A DNA stretch of 64,000 nucleotides from Sporolactobacillus sp. CQH2019 (GTDB lineage Bacteria; Bacillota; Bacilli; Bacillales; Sporolactobacillaceae): NCBI RefSeq assembly GCF_028765345.1, contig NZ_JARAJZ010000001.1, positions 1-64,000 of the forward strand, in the 5' to 3' direction. How positions within the stretch are numbered: position 1 is the stretch's first letter; the number at the start of each line of letters is the position of its first letter. This document shows, one piece after another, positions 9,817-19,143 of the stretch. Under the pieces are notes generated by a model that searched no databases, was not told the origin of the DNA, and worked only from the letters and a program-made list of their open reading frames with translations. The position numbers and the translations under genes were made by a program.

Positions 9817-10838
9817 CTTTTGCTATTTATTTAAAAAACAGATCTTTACAACTGTTTCTACCTGATAACGCCAGGACATATTCCGAACGTCTGTCACCCT
9901 GTCGCCCTGATCATTAACTAAATTATAATTCACATTCGCGGTATGTCAATGATGATGACCAGGAGAAACAACAGGCCCGGTTTAGCAGGAAGGACGCGGC
10001 CCAAAGGCCCAAAAATGAATCCCGCTCATAGATGCTGCTCTTCTAAACGTTTTCTCCCCGCGGAATTCAGCAAATTGCTTAGTTAAAAGCCGATGACCTG
10101 TTCATCGTTTGATTTTCCGCAACGACTTTTCCTTCCCGGTTATTCAAATCTTCCGTATTTCTTAATCGTCACCGGGCATAGATTACAATCGCTTCTCTGC
10201 TCCTTTTGCCGAGTGCATATACTTTCTTGTCATCCTCTTCTTCAAAAAATCGGAACGGAACTTTCCAATTATTTTCACAGGATCACTTACAGCGATGCCA
10301 GTCCCCGGACAAGCGATTCAAAACAGCCGGCAACAAAAATGGACGATCTTTTCCGCTGGATAAAAAAATAAGCCCTGCTTCAGGCTTAAATGGGTTTTGG
10401 ATAATCGATACAGGGTAAGTCATGCTATAAGCAAGCATCTGTATCTTATCAAATGAATATTACCCGAATATAACGGGTCTATAAATAATTCGTAAAATCA
10501 AAAACAGACCCCTAAAGGTCTATTTTTGGGAGAGTTACATTTTGTTCATCTTTTATAATAGGACCTGTTTCTTAAAATTTAATTAAATTTACCGGTTTTT
10601 TTGATGCAGTTGTTCAAGCATCTGAATAACCGGCTTAATTGACACAGTGACTTTTCGATGCCCTAATCTATTAATCATCCGTCGATTCGGCAATTATACT
10701 CGTTACTTTCAATGATTACCTCCTTGAAGTGATGCGTTAAATCTGATCGATCGGCCGTATGCCGTATATTAAAAGGGCCCCGGGTCAGAGCCTTTTATTT
10801 CCATTCGCCCAAAATCAAAGGGCATCCGATGACACGGA
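9817..10838. other. Intergenic kilobase before the sulfur operon
   Basis: Holds the promoter of the riboswitch transcript (near 9817-9940) and, further on, terminators for the ABC transporter gene. No ORF here has a credible ribosome site and domain. A hairpin TAAGCC / GGCTTA lies near 10370-10390. Confidence 0.4.
10500..10528. terminator. Bidirectional intrinsic terminator
   Basis: AGACC / GGTCT arms (10507-10522) are flanked by AAAAA on the left and TTTTT on the right. On the minus strand it can end the ABC transporter transcript. A second, weaker hairpin (AAAAGG / CCTTTT) sits nearer the gene at about 10768-10795. Confidence 0.6.
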
Positions 10839-13220
10839 TCATTCGCTGCGCAGCGCTTCAACCGGATCTCTTCTGGCTGCCATTTTGGCGGGAATCAATC
10901 CGCCGATCAATGTCAGTACGATGCTAATGACAACGAGAGCCGCGGCATGCAAAGGATTTAGCTGAGCTACATTTTTCAAGGATGTCAAATTATAGAGTAT
11001 GATATTGGCCGGGATTTCCAAAAGATAGGCAATTCCTATACCCATAAGGCCGGAACAGGTACCAATTATAAAGGTCTCCGCATTAAATACCCGCGTTATG
11101 TCTCTCTTCCTGGCTCCCAGTGCACGAAGAACGCCGATTTCTTTTGTCCTTTCCAGAACGGAGATATAGATAATGATCCCGACCATGATCATGGATACGA
11201 TCAGAGATATTGCCGCAAATGCGATAAGCACCAGGGTAATCGCGCTCATGATGCTGCCGGATAATTTTGTCATCATCGCCGCAAGATCCTGATAGTTAAT
11301 TTTGTCTGACGCTTTGCGGCCGGCATTCCATTTATCAAGATAGTCAGTTACCTTCTGCTTGGCATCAAAATCTTTCGGATAGAGAGCAATAGAGGTCGGA
11401 ATACTCGTCGATCCCAGAGAAGCAAGAACCTCATTTTTCGTCAATGACACTTTCGTGCTTCCTCCCGTAGCCGACGTGCTTCTGCTCATATTGGGACCGA
11501 AGCCGCCGCTTGAGCCGGCACTCGATGGACTTCCGGAATCAGCGGAAAAAGATGAACCGGTCAGCACATCATAATCTGCTTCTTTCTGTGCTTTGACAAT
11601 CTCAGAATTTGATGCGTTCCCAATAAAATATTGCGCCAGTTGGTCAGAATAATAAACACCGGAAGAAAGTGAAGGAGTCTTTGTATCCTCTTTAATGCGG
11701 ACGATTCCGGAAATTCTTAAGGTTATAGCCTGGCCGCTGTTATACAGATTGGACAGATCATTGGGGGAGCCGTTAACTGTATAGGTATTCCCTGATTTTT
11801 TATAATATTCATTATTCAGGATCAATTTGAATTGTTTTCCGATGATTTTATCAAAACTTATACTTTCTCCATCTTTAGAATTAATTCCCAGTTCTTTAAG
11901 CAGCGATGTGTCGAGACGGTTATATTCATCAACTACCATAACGAGATCCGTTTTATCTTTCGGCAGGTTTCCTGCAAGTAAATGATAATACTGGCTGAAA
12001 TAGTTGCCGCCGGCAGGTTTGTCAGGGTAGGAACCGAGATTAAGATTAGCCGTATCTACAGGAACTGCTTTGTTTCCGCTCTTCTTAAGCAGATTCATGT
12101 TTACGCTGCGCGTGAAGGAGACGGCATCTAAAAGAGAGGGCTGTATTTTTTTGACATAATCCACATAACTTTGTGTGATTTTATTTGTATGGGCAGCTGT
12201 ATTTTTAGAAGAGTCATACGAATAAACAGCCGGCTTATTCGTATATTTAATCGAGCTATTTTTCTTTGTAGAAGTCGACGGCTGGCTGATGCTGGCAGAT
12301 GACTGGCTTATCGTGATCGGATAATTGGACAGAGTACCGGATTCAAAACTATTGATTTGCTGATTAAATCCATTTGACAGAGCCAATACAAGAGCGATTC
12401 CGATAATACCGATACTTGAAGCAAAAGCCGTCAGGGAAGTCCGCCCTTTTTTTGTCAAAATATTCTTCCAGGATAATTTTAAGGCCGTGAAAAAACTCAT
12501 GCTTGTTTTTTTCAACCGATAGTTTCCGGAAACCTCGGCGGTATTTATTGGGTTGGAATCTGAAATCACTTTTCCGTCAGAAATTCTGATAATTCGATTA
12601 GAATATCTTTGAGCCAGATCAGGATTATGTGTGACCATAATAACCAGCTTATTCCTGGAAATCTGCTTTATAAGCTCCATGATCTGTTCGCTTGTTTCTG
12701 TGTCAAGCGCACCGGTAGGCTCATCCGCCAGAATAATATCCGGATCATTAGAAAGCGCTCTGGCAATGGCGACCCGCTGCATCTGCCCCCCCGATAATTG
12801 ATTCGGTTTTTTGTGGATGTGATCCTTAAGGCCGACCTTTTCCAGGACATCTAAGGCCCTTCTGCGCTTTTCTCTATTTGAAACACCGCTTAATGTCATG
12901 CTCATTTCCACATTGTCTAAAAGGCTTAAATGCGGAATCAGGTTATAGCTTTGAAATATGAATCCTACACTGTTATTTCGATAGGCATCCCAATCTCGAT
13001 CCTTAAACTTTTTTGTTGATTTGCCGTTGATAATAAGATCGCCGCTGTCATATTGATCGAGACCGCCGATCATATTGAGCAGGGTTGTTTTACCCGATCC
13101 GCTCTGGCCGAGTATGGAGACAAATTCATTTTCCCTGAAATTCAGGCTCACTTTATCCAGGGCAATTTGGGTAAAATCACCGGTAGTATAGCTTTTGGAT
13201 ATTTCCCTTATTTGCAGCAT
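10839..13220 (-). CDS. ABC transporter, fused ATPase and FtsX-type permease (MacB-like)
   Basis: About 793 residues. The ATPase half has Walker A GQSGSGKTT near 40, Q-loop FIFQSYN, signature LSGGQMQRVAIARAL near 143, Walker B IILADEPTGALD and H-loop VTHN. After residue ~250 comes one membrane helix (IGIIGIALVLALSNGF), a large Ser/Thr-rich external domain to ~640, and three more helices (about 660-690, 715-740, 755-785). This is the MacB topology, used for mechanotransmission or export of antibiotics, peptides or envelope parts. The ATG at 13220 is 8 nt after AAGGAG; the ATG at 13226 is too close. It faces the response regulator and kinase genes, so regulation by that pair and a role in envelope stress are likely but unproven. 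Confidence 0.9.
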   Translation of the reverse strand: MLQIREISKSYTTGDFTQIALDKVSLNFRENEFVSILGQSGSGKTTLLNMIGGLDQYDSGDLIINGKSTKKFKDRDWDAYRNNSVGFIFQSYNLIPHLSLLDNVEMSMTLSGVSNREKRRRALDVLEKVGLKDHIHKKPNQLSGGQMQRVAIARALSNDPDIILADEPTGALDTETSEQIMELIKQISRNKLVIMVTHNPDLAQRYSNRIIRISDGKVISDSNPINTAEVSGNYRLKKTSMSFFTALKLSWKNILTKKGRTSLTAFASSIGIIGIALVLALSNGFNQQINSFESGTLSNYPITISQSSASISQPSTSTKKNSSIKYTNKPAVYSYDSSKNTAAHTNKITQSYVDYVKKIQPSLLDAVSFTRSVNMNLLKKSGNKAVPVDTANLNLGSYPDKPAGGNYFSQYYHLLAGNLPKDKTDLVMVVDEYNRLDTSLLKELGINSKDGESISFDKIIGKQFKLILNNEYYKKSGNTYTVNGSPNDLSNLYNSGQAITLRISGIVRIKEDTKTPSLSSGVYYSDQLAQYFIGNASNSEIVKAQKEADYDVLTGSSFSADSGSPSSAGSSGGFGPNMSRSTSATGGSTKVSLTKNEVLASLGSTSIPTSIALYPKDFDAKQKVTDYLDKWNAGRKASDKINYQDLAAMMTKLSGSIMSAITLVLIAFAAISLIVSMIMVGIIIYISVLERTKEIGVLRALGARKRDITRVFNAETFIIGTCSGLMGIGIAYLLEIPANIILYNLTSLKNVAQLNPLHAAALVVISIVLTLIGGLIPAKMAARRDPVEALRSE

Positions 13221-13491
13221 CGACATACTCCTTCTATTCAGTCGTCACCAAGTAATATAACACACTAAAATAAACTGAATATCAACTGGATGATACTCCG
13301 AAAAAAACCTAATCTATACATGAAGGATTAAAGAGTCGGTTAATCCGTCCAATAACGGGAATGACGCTTCTGCATTTATTCCCATAGAAGGCCAGGGTGC
13401 CATCCGCCATGTATCCAGGATTCCGTACCCGTTTACAATGAGTTAATATAAGTGTGTCATAATTTTCTCAGTCTTTATAGGGAGTGAAGCC
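13221..13491. promoter_or_regulatory. Divergent promoter region between transporter and two-component genes
   Basis: A 270-bp spacer from which the transporter reads left and the regulator reads right. AT-rich blocks near 13440-13470 could hold the regulator promoter. No clear direct-repeat OmpR-type site stands out. Confidence 0.35.
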
Positions 13492-14169
13492 ATGTTTAAC
13501 ATCCTTGTCGTTGAAGATGATTTGAAATTAAACAAGCTATTCTGCACGGTTCTTTCGCGGCACGGTTATCATACTTTTGCTGCTTTTGACGGCGCACAGG
13601 CTCTTAAAATGCTGGACAGCCAGTATATTGATTTAATTATTTCCGATATTATGATGCCCAAGATGGACGGTTACCAATTGACAAAGGCGCTGCGCAATGC
13701 AGATTTTAACCTGCCTGTCCTGATGATTACGGTAAAAGAAAACTTCGAAGATAAACGGAAGGGGTTTCTCAGCGGAATTGACGATTATATGGTAAAGCCT
13801 ATTAATGTAAATGAAATGGTTCTTCGCGTTCAGGCCCTGCTCCGCCGGGCGAAGATCGTCAGCGAGCGGGAAATAGTGTGCGGAAGTACCAGGATCGTTT
13901 ATGATTCCCAGACAGTTTCGTTTAATGGCGGGACTGTTTCTCTCCCGCAGAAAGAATTCAGGTTGCTTTATAAATTGATATCTTTTCCAAACAAGATCTT
14001 TACGCGGCAGCAACTAATGGAGGAAATATGGGGTATGGATTCAGAAACAGATGAAAGAACGGTAGATGTTCATATCAACCGCCTTCGCGACCACTTAAAG
14101 GCATGCAAAGATTTCCAGATTAAAACGGTCAGAGGATTAGGCTATAAGGCGGTAAAATATGAAAAATAA
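13492..14169 (+). CDS. OmpR/PhoB-family response regulator
   Basis: 225 residues. The receiver domain (1-120) has acidic residues VVEDD, the phospho-acceptor Asp in LIISDIMMPKMDGYQ near residue 52, Thr in VLMITVKE and Lys in DYMVKPI. The C-terminal winged helix (130-225) shows LPQKEFRLLYKLI, IFTRQQLMEEIWG, RTVDVHINRLRDHL and VRGLGYKAV. AGGGAGTG precedes the ATG. The 3' end overlaps the kinase gene by 11 nt, so the two are translationally coupled. Likely targets are the facing ABC transporter and its own operon. Confidence 0.95.
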   Translation: MFNILVVEDDLKLNKLFCTVLSRHGYHTFAAFDGAQALKMLDSQYIDLIISDIMMPKMDGYQLTKALRNADFNLPVLMITVKENFEDKRKGFLSGIDDYMVKPINVNEMVLRVQALLRRAKIVSEREIVCGSTRIVYDSQTVSFNGGTVSLPQKEFRLLYKLISFPNKIFTRQQLMEEIWGMDSETDERTVDVHINRLRDHLKACKDFQIKTVRGLGYKAVKYEK

Positions 14170-15196
14170 AAAGGCACATACAACATTATGGCTTTATTTT
14201 GCTATTGTCGTTTTTCTAATCATGTTGGTCACCGCCATGATCATGACGATCATCGCCTTTATTCTCCTCCATTTCGGCTACCTTAATCCTTCCGACAGAA
14301 CGCCCTTAATTCCCATTTCGATCTTAATGTTTATGAGTATCGTCATCGGTACCGTCATTTCGCTATTTGTCGGGAAAAAAATTCTTAAACCGATTACGCA
14401 ATTCAGTAAAGCAGCCAAACAGGTGGCCAAAGGAGATTTTAATATAAAGCTTAATGAAACCAGTCATATTAATGAAATCCATGAATTAACCCGCAATTTT
14501 AACATCATGGTCCATGAATTATCCAGCATTGAAACCTTGCGAAATGATTTTGTCGTCAATGTTTCTCACGAATTTAAAACTCCGATTACGACCATCGAGG
14601 GGTACGCAACCCTTCTGCAGGATAAAACGCTCTCCGATAAAGACAAGGACGAATATATACAAATGATCCTCGAGAGTACACGGCAGCTGACTACTCTATG
14701 CGGCAATATTCTGATACTTTCAAAACTGGAAAATCAGGGTTTGGTTATGGATAAACAAACATTCCGGCTCGATGAGCAAATACGCCAGGCCATTCTTCTG
14801 CTGGAGCCGAATTGGAGTAAAAAGAATATTAACTTCGAGATCGATCTGATAAATATGACTTATTTGGGAAAAGAAGATTTGTTAATGCAGGTTTGGATCA
14901 ACCTGCTGGACAATGCCATCAAATTTTCAAAGCAGGACGGAACAGTAAATGTTTCACTGATCCAGGATCAAGGAATGATACGGGTGGATATTTCCGATAA
15001 CGGAATCGGCATGACGGAGGCTGTCATCCACCATATTTTCGACAAATTCTATCAGGGAAACACGACCAGAAGTTCATCCGGAAACGGCTTGGGACTTCCT
15101 CTCGTTAAAAAAATTATCGAGTTGTGCGATGGCAGAATCACGGTAAAAAGCAAATATAATGAAGGAACCCATTTTACAGTCTTTCTGCCGCTGTAG
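14159..15196 (+). CDS. Sensor histidine kinase with HAMP domain
   Basis: 345 residues. Two membrane helices (about 12-38 and 50-72) enclose a very short external loop. Such a short loop is typical of intramembrane-sensing kinases that work with an ABC transporter. HAMP follows (KKILKPITQFSKAAKQVAKGDF). The H box is FVVNVSHEFKTPITTIEG near residue 140. Then come the N box WINLLDNAIKFS, the G1 box ISDNGIGM, the F box IFDKFYQG and the G2 box GNGLGLPLVKKI. It partners the regulator encoded upstream and may sense flux through the facing transporter rather than a ligand directly. Confidence 0.93.
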   Translation: MKNKKAHTTLWLYFAIVVFLIMLVTAMIMTIIAFILLHFGYLNPSDRTPLIPISILMFMSIVIGTVISLFVGKKILKPITQFSKAAKQVAKGDFNIKLNETSHINEIHELTRNFNIMVHELSSIETLRNDFVVNVSHEFKTPITTIEGYATLLQDKTLSDKDKDEYIQMILESTRQLTTLCGNILILSKLENQGLVMDKQTFRLDEQIRQAILLLEPNWSKKNINFEIDLINMTYLGKEDLLMQVWINLLDNAIKFSKQDGTVNVSLIQDQGMIRVDISDNGIGMTEAVIHHIFDKFYQGNTTRSSSGNGLGLPLVKKIIELCDGRITVKSKYNEGTHFTVFLPL

Positions 15197-15796
15197 TCTT
15201 TCATATATACCGTTCACAGGCACGGATAAAAACCGATGACCGATGCTATTTTATGGGCACGCTTTTTCATACCCTCCCTCTCTTCGTACCATTTATTAAA
15301 ATGTCCTTTTTTGCAGAAACTCTTTTTATCATAGGCCGCTTCTCCCGGTCTATTAAATCAGGATCAAATGAATCAACCAATTGTCTTATTGTGTGAAAAA
15401 AGATCTCATCCGGTCCCGTCTATTTTGCCGACTAGGATGCACCAATCATTCTATAAGAGAATCAAGCACGATGCATTCTTCGGATTCAAATATCTCAAAT
15501 ATCCCAGTCATTACGGCCATGGGTAACGGTGCGAAAGCTGTTAATATGAGCTTACCCTGCTCTGTCAGTCTCAGCCGAATAAATATTCAGCTATACAAAA
15601 CCCCCTAAAGCTGGATCAGATAAAATCCAATTTTAGGGGCATTTACATGTTTTAATACGCTATACTGGATCTCACTTTGTTTCGGTCAGAGTTATACCGA
15701 ATCTTGCTCTCTCCGTTCGGCCAATAAGGTTTTGAGATGAATCAGCAGTCTCACGCCATACAATACCAATAATCAACCACTCGACGATCCATCCAT
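15197..15796. other. Convergent intergenic region
   Basis: 600 bp between the kinase gene (rightward) and the FadK-like gene (leftward). Apart from the terminator at 15602-15639 no feature or credible gene was seen. Confidence 0.4.
15602..15639. terminator. Bidirectional terminator hairpin
   Basis: CCCCTAAA and TTTAGGGG arms, extended inwards by CTGGAT / ATCCAA, end the rightward two-component transcript. The position also suits the leftward operon, though its stop codon is 150 bp away. Confidence 0.6.
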
Positions 15797-17428
15797 TCAG
15801 TTCTGCATCTTTCGCCTGATGTCTTTTCTTAGTATATATTTTTTAACTTTCATTGAAGCGGTGTGAGGCAATTGTCCGACTACTTCTATTCGTTCGGGAT
15901 ATTTATATTTAGCCACATGAAGGCAGCGGAAAAACTTCTGAACTTCAGGCAGTGTCAGCCCTTTTGCCGGATTTTTAAGAACAACATAGGCACAGGATCG
16001 TTCCCCGAGCCTTTTGTCCGGCATGCCGACAACGCTCGCTTCGGATACATTCGGATGTTGCATGAGTATCCATTCGACCTCGGCACTGCTGATATTTTCG
16101 CCGCCCCTGATGATGATATCTTTCATTCTTCCGGTGATCCGGATGTAGCCTCTGGGATCCTGCCTGCATAAATCACCGCTGTAATACCAGCCGTCATCGT
16201 CAAGCACTTTGGCAGTCAGGTCGGGCTCTTTCAGGTATCCGACAAATACGTTCGGCCCGCGCGACGCCTCCTCGCCTTCTGTACCGGAGTCTACTTCTTT
16301 GCGGCTTTTGTCAACAACTTTAATTTCAATGCCCGGCAGAGCACAACCGTCCGTGAGCAGCAGATCCGCTGGATCGTCCGGTTTCGCAGCAGTGTGCGGT
16401 ACGCTTTCCGTCGAACCATAGATGCTCATGATTCTCAGGCCGACAGTAAGCGCCTGCTGCAGGAGCATACGCGGAACAGCTGATCCGCCGCACAAGAAAA
16501 CGTGCAGCGACGGAAGTGTCCGCTTTTGCTCATGAAGGCAGCGGATCAGATCATAAACAACAGGTGTGCTCGCCATTGCGATGCTGCAGCATTCTTCAGT
16601 GATGAGCCGCACAGCTTCTTCGGCGCAATACACATCTTCCAGCAGGCACGTCGCTCCAAGCATAAAAGAAGCCGTGACTCCATGATGAAAACCGATAGCG
16701 TGAGCGACCGGCGCCGGCATAAAAATTTTGTCCAGATAATCCAGATGAAAATTTGCACAGAACGCTCTTTCGCTGGCAATGATATTATTATGTGTCAACA
16801 TAACCCCTTTCGGGAAGCCTTCAGTCCCCGAAGTAAAAAGCACAGCCGCCAGATCATCGGCACGTCGCAGACGATAACCTGCCGCAGGGGCGAACGGTTC
16901 CAATATTTTTGAAAGCGTCAGCTGGCCGGCCGTTTCATCTTCCTTTTCAACGGCGACAATCTTTTTTAAAGACGGAACATCTGTTTTCAATGGCGAAATA
17001 TTGGACAGATAGTCTTGTTTTCTGAATCGGACGGGCATAAAGAGTACCTTAGATTCACACTTGTTCAGAATATAGGACAATTCGTGAAGCTGAAAATTGG
17101 GTAAAATCGGGTTGATGACGGCCCCGACTTTCAGACACGCGGCGTAAATAACGGCAAACTCAGCCCAGCCCGGCAGCTGAACGGAGACAAAATCTCCCGG
17201 ACACACACCTGTTTTTATAAGGAAAGCAGCGACTTTATCAGCCGCGCAGTCCGTTTCCCGATAGGTAAAGCATTTACCGTGGCTGTCGCTGACCGCAACC
17301 TTATCCGGGAAACATAAAACTGCCATCCGCCAATAATCGGCTAATGTAGCGTCGCCCCATTGTCCTTCGCAGCGATATTTATGGACCTGCGACTGTGTTA
17401 ATTTGATCCCGAACGGCATACCATTCAC
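15797..17428 (-). CDS. FadK/YdiD-like acyl-CoA synthetase
   Basis: AMP-forming CoA ligase of 543 residues. The opening GQWGDATLADYW and the long shared blocks (AAVLFTSGTEG, PKGVMLTHNNI, EEASRGPNVF, GENISSAEVEWIL, LGERSCAYVVLKNP) match, from memory, E. coli FadK (YdiD), a short/medium-chain fatty-acid ligase used anaerobically. ATP-binding P-loop FTSGTEGFPKG lies at about 198-208, YGSTES near 350, YYSGDL near 427. In place of the usual TxSGKxxK end it reads TASMKVKKYILRK, which still supplies a lysine. It is the last gene of a leftward operon after FixC-like and FixX-like genes, the same order as E. coli ydiS-ydiT-ydiD. It should activate the acid brought in by the MFS permease to its CoA thioester. 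Confidence 0.85.
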   Translation of the reverse strand: MNGMPFGIKLTQSQVHKYRCEGQWGDATLADYWRMAVLCFPDKVAVSDSHGKCFTYRETDCAADKVAAFLIKTGVCPGDFVSVQLPGWAEFAVIYAACLKVGAVINPILPNFQLHELSYILNKCESKVLFMPVRFRKQDYLSNISPLKTDVPSLKKIVAVEKEDETAGQLTLSKILEPFAPAAGYRLRRADDLAAVLFTSGTEGFPKGVMLTHNNIIASERAFCANFHLDYLDKIFMPAPVAHAIGFHHGVTASFMLGATCLLEDVYCAEEAVRLITEECCSIAMASTPVVYDLIRCLHEQKRTLPSLHVFLCGGSAVPRMLLQQALTVGLRIMSIYGSTESVPHTAAKPDDPADLLLTDGCALPGIEIKVVDKSRKEVDSGTEGEEASRGPNVFVGYLKEPDLTAKVLDDDGWYYSGDLCRQDPRGYIRITGRMKDIIIRGGENISSAEVEWILMQHPNVSEASVVGMPDKRLGERSCAYVVLKNPAKGLTLPEVQKFFRCLHVAKYKYPERIEVVGQLPHTASMKVKKYILRKDIRRKMQN

Positions 17429-17494
17429 CAGCCTTTCATCGAAGCATTTAAAGCGTGCAACACGATAACGTTCACATCGCTAAAGACGTACGGG

Positions 17495-17797
17495 TCAGCC
17501 TCTTCTGAAAATAATGCCTTTCCCTTGTTCCGGGTAATTCCATGAATAACCGGGCACACCCTGATTCAGCCGTTCACAGACAAACCGGCAGTTGCCGCAT
17601 TCCAGGCAGCCGACATGGTCAAATTTTAACTGCTGCTGCGCTTCATCCCACTGATAACGTTCTGCCGGACAGCAGCGCGTACATGCTTTATGGACGCACG
17701 TCAGGCATTGCTGCGGATCAATGATGATGTGGGGATGGCGGTCGTCGCTGTCAAAACGGTTTTTAGCCAGACATTCATCCATTTTCATGTTGATCAT
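17495..17797 (-). CDS. FixX-like ferredoxin with eight clustered cysteines
   Basis: 100 residues, overlapping the FixC-like gene by 4 nt (ATGA). FixX ferredoxins pass electrons to or from the FixC flavoprotein. Classic FixX has ACPAGLY plus GCLECGTCR. This one instead reads CLTCVHKACTRCCPAERY, then GCLECGNCRFVCERL. That is two four-cysteine sets, enough for two [4Fe-4S] clusters, plus one more cysteine near the start. The second paralogue at 38122-38409 keeps the classic single-cluster pattern. The partner specificity of the two FixCX pairs may therefore differ. Confidence 0.8.
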   Translation of the reverse strand: MINMKMDECLAKNRFDSDDRHPHIIIDPQQCLTCVHKACTRCCPAERYQWDEAQQQLKFDHVGCLECGNCRFVCERLNQGVPGYSWNYPEQGKGIIFRRG

Positions 17798-19080
17798 AGT
17801 GAACGACTTCCTTTAAAAGCATCTTTTAAAACATGGAACAGCGGCACTTTGTCATCCTTCATCATTTGCCTGGCCATGCTGATAACCGATTTAGAAGGTG
17901 TACCGTCGGCAGTGTACAGGCGGCTCATCAGATCGGTCGCAAGCTGCGGATAAGTCGTAAACAAGTACTTCGAGTGCGCGATATAATCATGCGCGTGTTT
18001 GAGTGTTTTCAGATCTTTTAATACCGTCGGTTCCAGTTTATCCTGATAGATTTTCAGTTTCTCTTTTGAAAAATCATCGGCATCAATCGCCTCGATCGCT
18101 GTTTCCGCCGCAGCGATGCCGGACATCAGCGCATAATCCATCCCGCGCACGGTAAATCCGCGGTTGATGACGAAACCCGCCGCATCGCCGGCAATTAGAA
18201 ATCCATTCGCATAAAGCGGCGGCAGCGACTGAAATCCGCCTTCCGGAATCAAATGTGCGCTATATTCGATCAATTCGGCGCCGCTGAGATAGCGGGCAAT
18301 CGCCGGATGCCGGAGATAGCGTTCAAGCATATCTGTCAGTGAAAGTCCGGAGGCTTTCAGCGAAGACGTATCGGCAACGATACCGGTCGAGATGCTCTCC
18401 CTATTTGTATAGAAAAAGGCTCCGCCGCTGATTCCCTGCGTACAGTCTCCCGCGCACAGCATCGCCGCGCCTTCTCCGGAAGAAACGTTGAAGCGTTCAT
18501 TGATTGACGTTTCGGACAGCTTAAAAACGCACTTAACGCCGACAGCGATATCATTGACAGCCACTTTAGGACGGAGCCCGGCGCGTTCGGCGACCCATGC
18601 ATTGACACCTTCTGCATCGATCACCAGATCAGCTTCAATGGTTTCGCCGCCTGTTTGAATGCCGCATACCTTCTGATCGCGGATGAGCAGCCCGTCGACG
18701 GTCGTTCCCGGAATCAGCATAGCTCCTGCTTCTTCCGCCTGTGAAGCAAGCCAGGCATCAAAAGAACTTCTGAGAACTGAAAACGACTGTGCTTTGGGAG
18801 AAGCAAAGGTCGTGTCGATCATCATACTGTCTGCGTCAGTCATCATCATCATTATTTCCCGCTTGATCTCCCGTTCAAGCGGTGCATGTTGCCATGTTTC
18901 CGGCATCAGTTTTTTCAAAGCATAAGTGTAAATCCGGCCGCCGCTGACATTCTTTGCCCCGGGATACTCGCCCCTGTCAACAAGCATGACCTCTTTTCCC
19001 GCTTCTGCCAGGCGATAAGCGGCGGCGATGCCCGCGAGTCCGGCGCCGATCACGATGACTTGAAACTTTTCGTCGGCCAT
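17794..19080 (-). CDS. FixC/YdiS-like FAD-dependent oxidoreductase
   Basis: About 428 residues of the electron-transfer-flavoprotein:quinone oxidoreductase family. The Rossmann FAD site is VIVIGAGLAGIAAAYRLAEAG at the N-terminus. NVSGGRIYTYAL and DLVIDAEGVNAWVAERAGL follow, then the second FAD contact FLIAGDAAGFVIN near residue 300. In the family, FixC with FixX passes electrons between the FixAB flavoprotein and a quinone or ferredoxin pool, at the membrane surface. The ATG at 19080 is 8 nt after AAGGAG; the ATG at 19086 is too near. It is transcribed with the CoA-transferase gene upstream and FixX-like downstream; matching FixA and FixB genes lie across the LysR gene at 25825-27615. Confidence 0.85.
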   Translation of the reverse strand: MADEKFQVIVIGAGLAGIAAAYRLAEAGKEVMLVDRGEYPGAKNVSGGRIYTYALKKLMPETWQHAPLEREIKREIMMMMTDADSMMIDTTFASPKAQSFSVLRSSFDAWLASQAEEAGAMLIPGTTVDGLLIRDQKVCGIQTGGETIEADLVIDAEGVNAWVAERAGLRPKVAVNDIAVGVKCVFKLSETSINERFNVSSGEGAAMLCAGDCTQGISGGAFFYTNRESISTGIVADTSSLKASGLSLTDMLERYLRHPAIARYLSGAELIEYSAHLIPEGGFQSLPPLYANGFLIAGDAAGFVINRGFTVRGMDYALMSGIAAAETAIEAIDADDFSKEKLKIYQDKLEPTVLKDLKTLKHAHDYIAHSKYLFTTYPQLATDLMSRLYTADGTPSKSVISMARQMMKDDKVPLFHVLKDAFKGSRSL

Positions 19081-19143
19081 AGTCATTGCTCCTTTACTGT
19101 CTTTGCAGTTTTCTTCATTAATATGGACAACCCAATCCGCCTG

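Noticed and set aside
9644-9917. Rightward ORFs across the SAM riboswitch
   Set aside because: They are antisense to a conserved RNA structure.
10093-10418. Two overlapping ORFs in the spacer before the sulfur operon
   Set aside because: No ribosome site and no recognisable domain.
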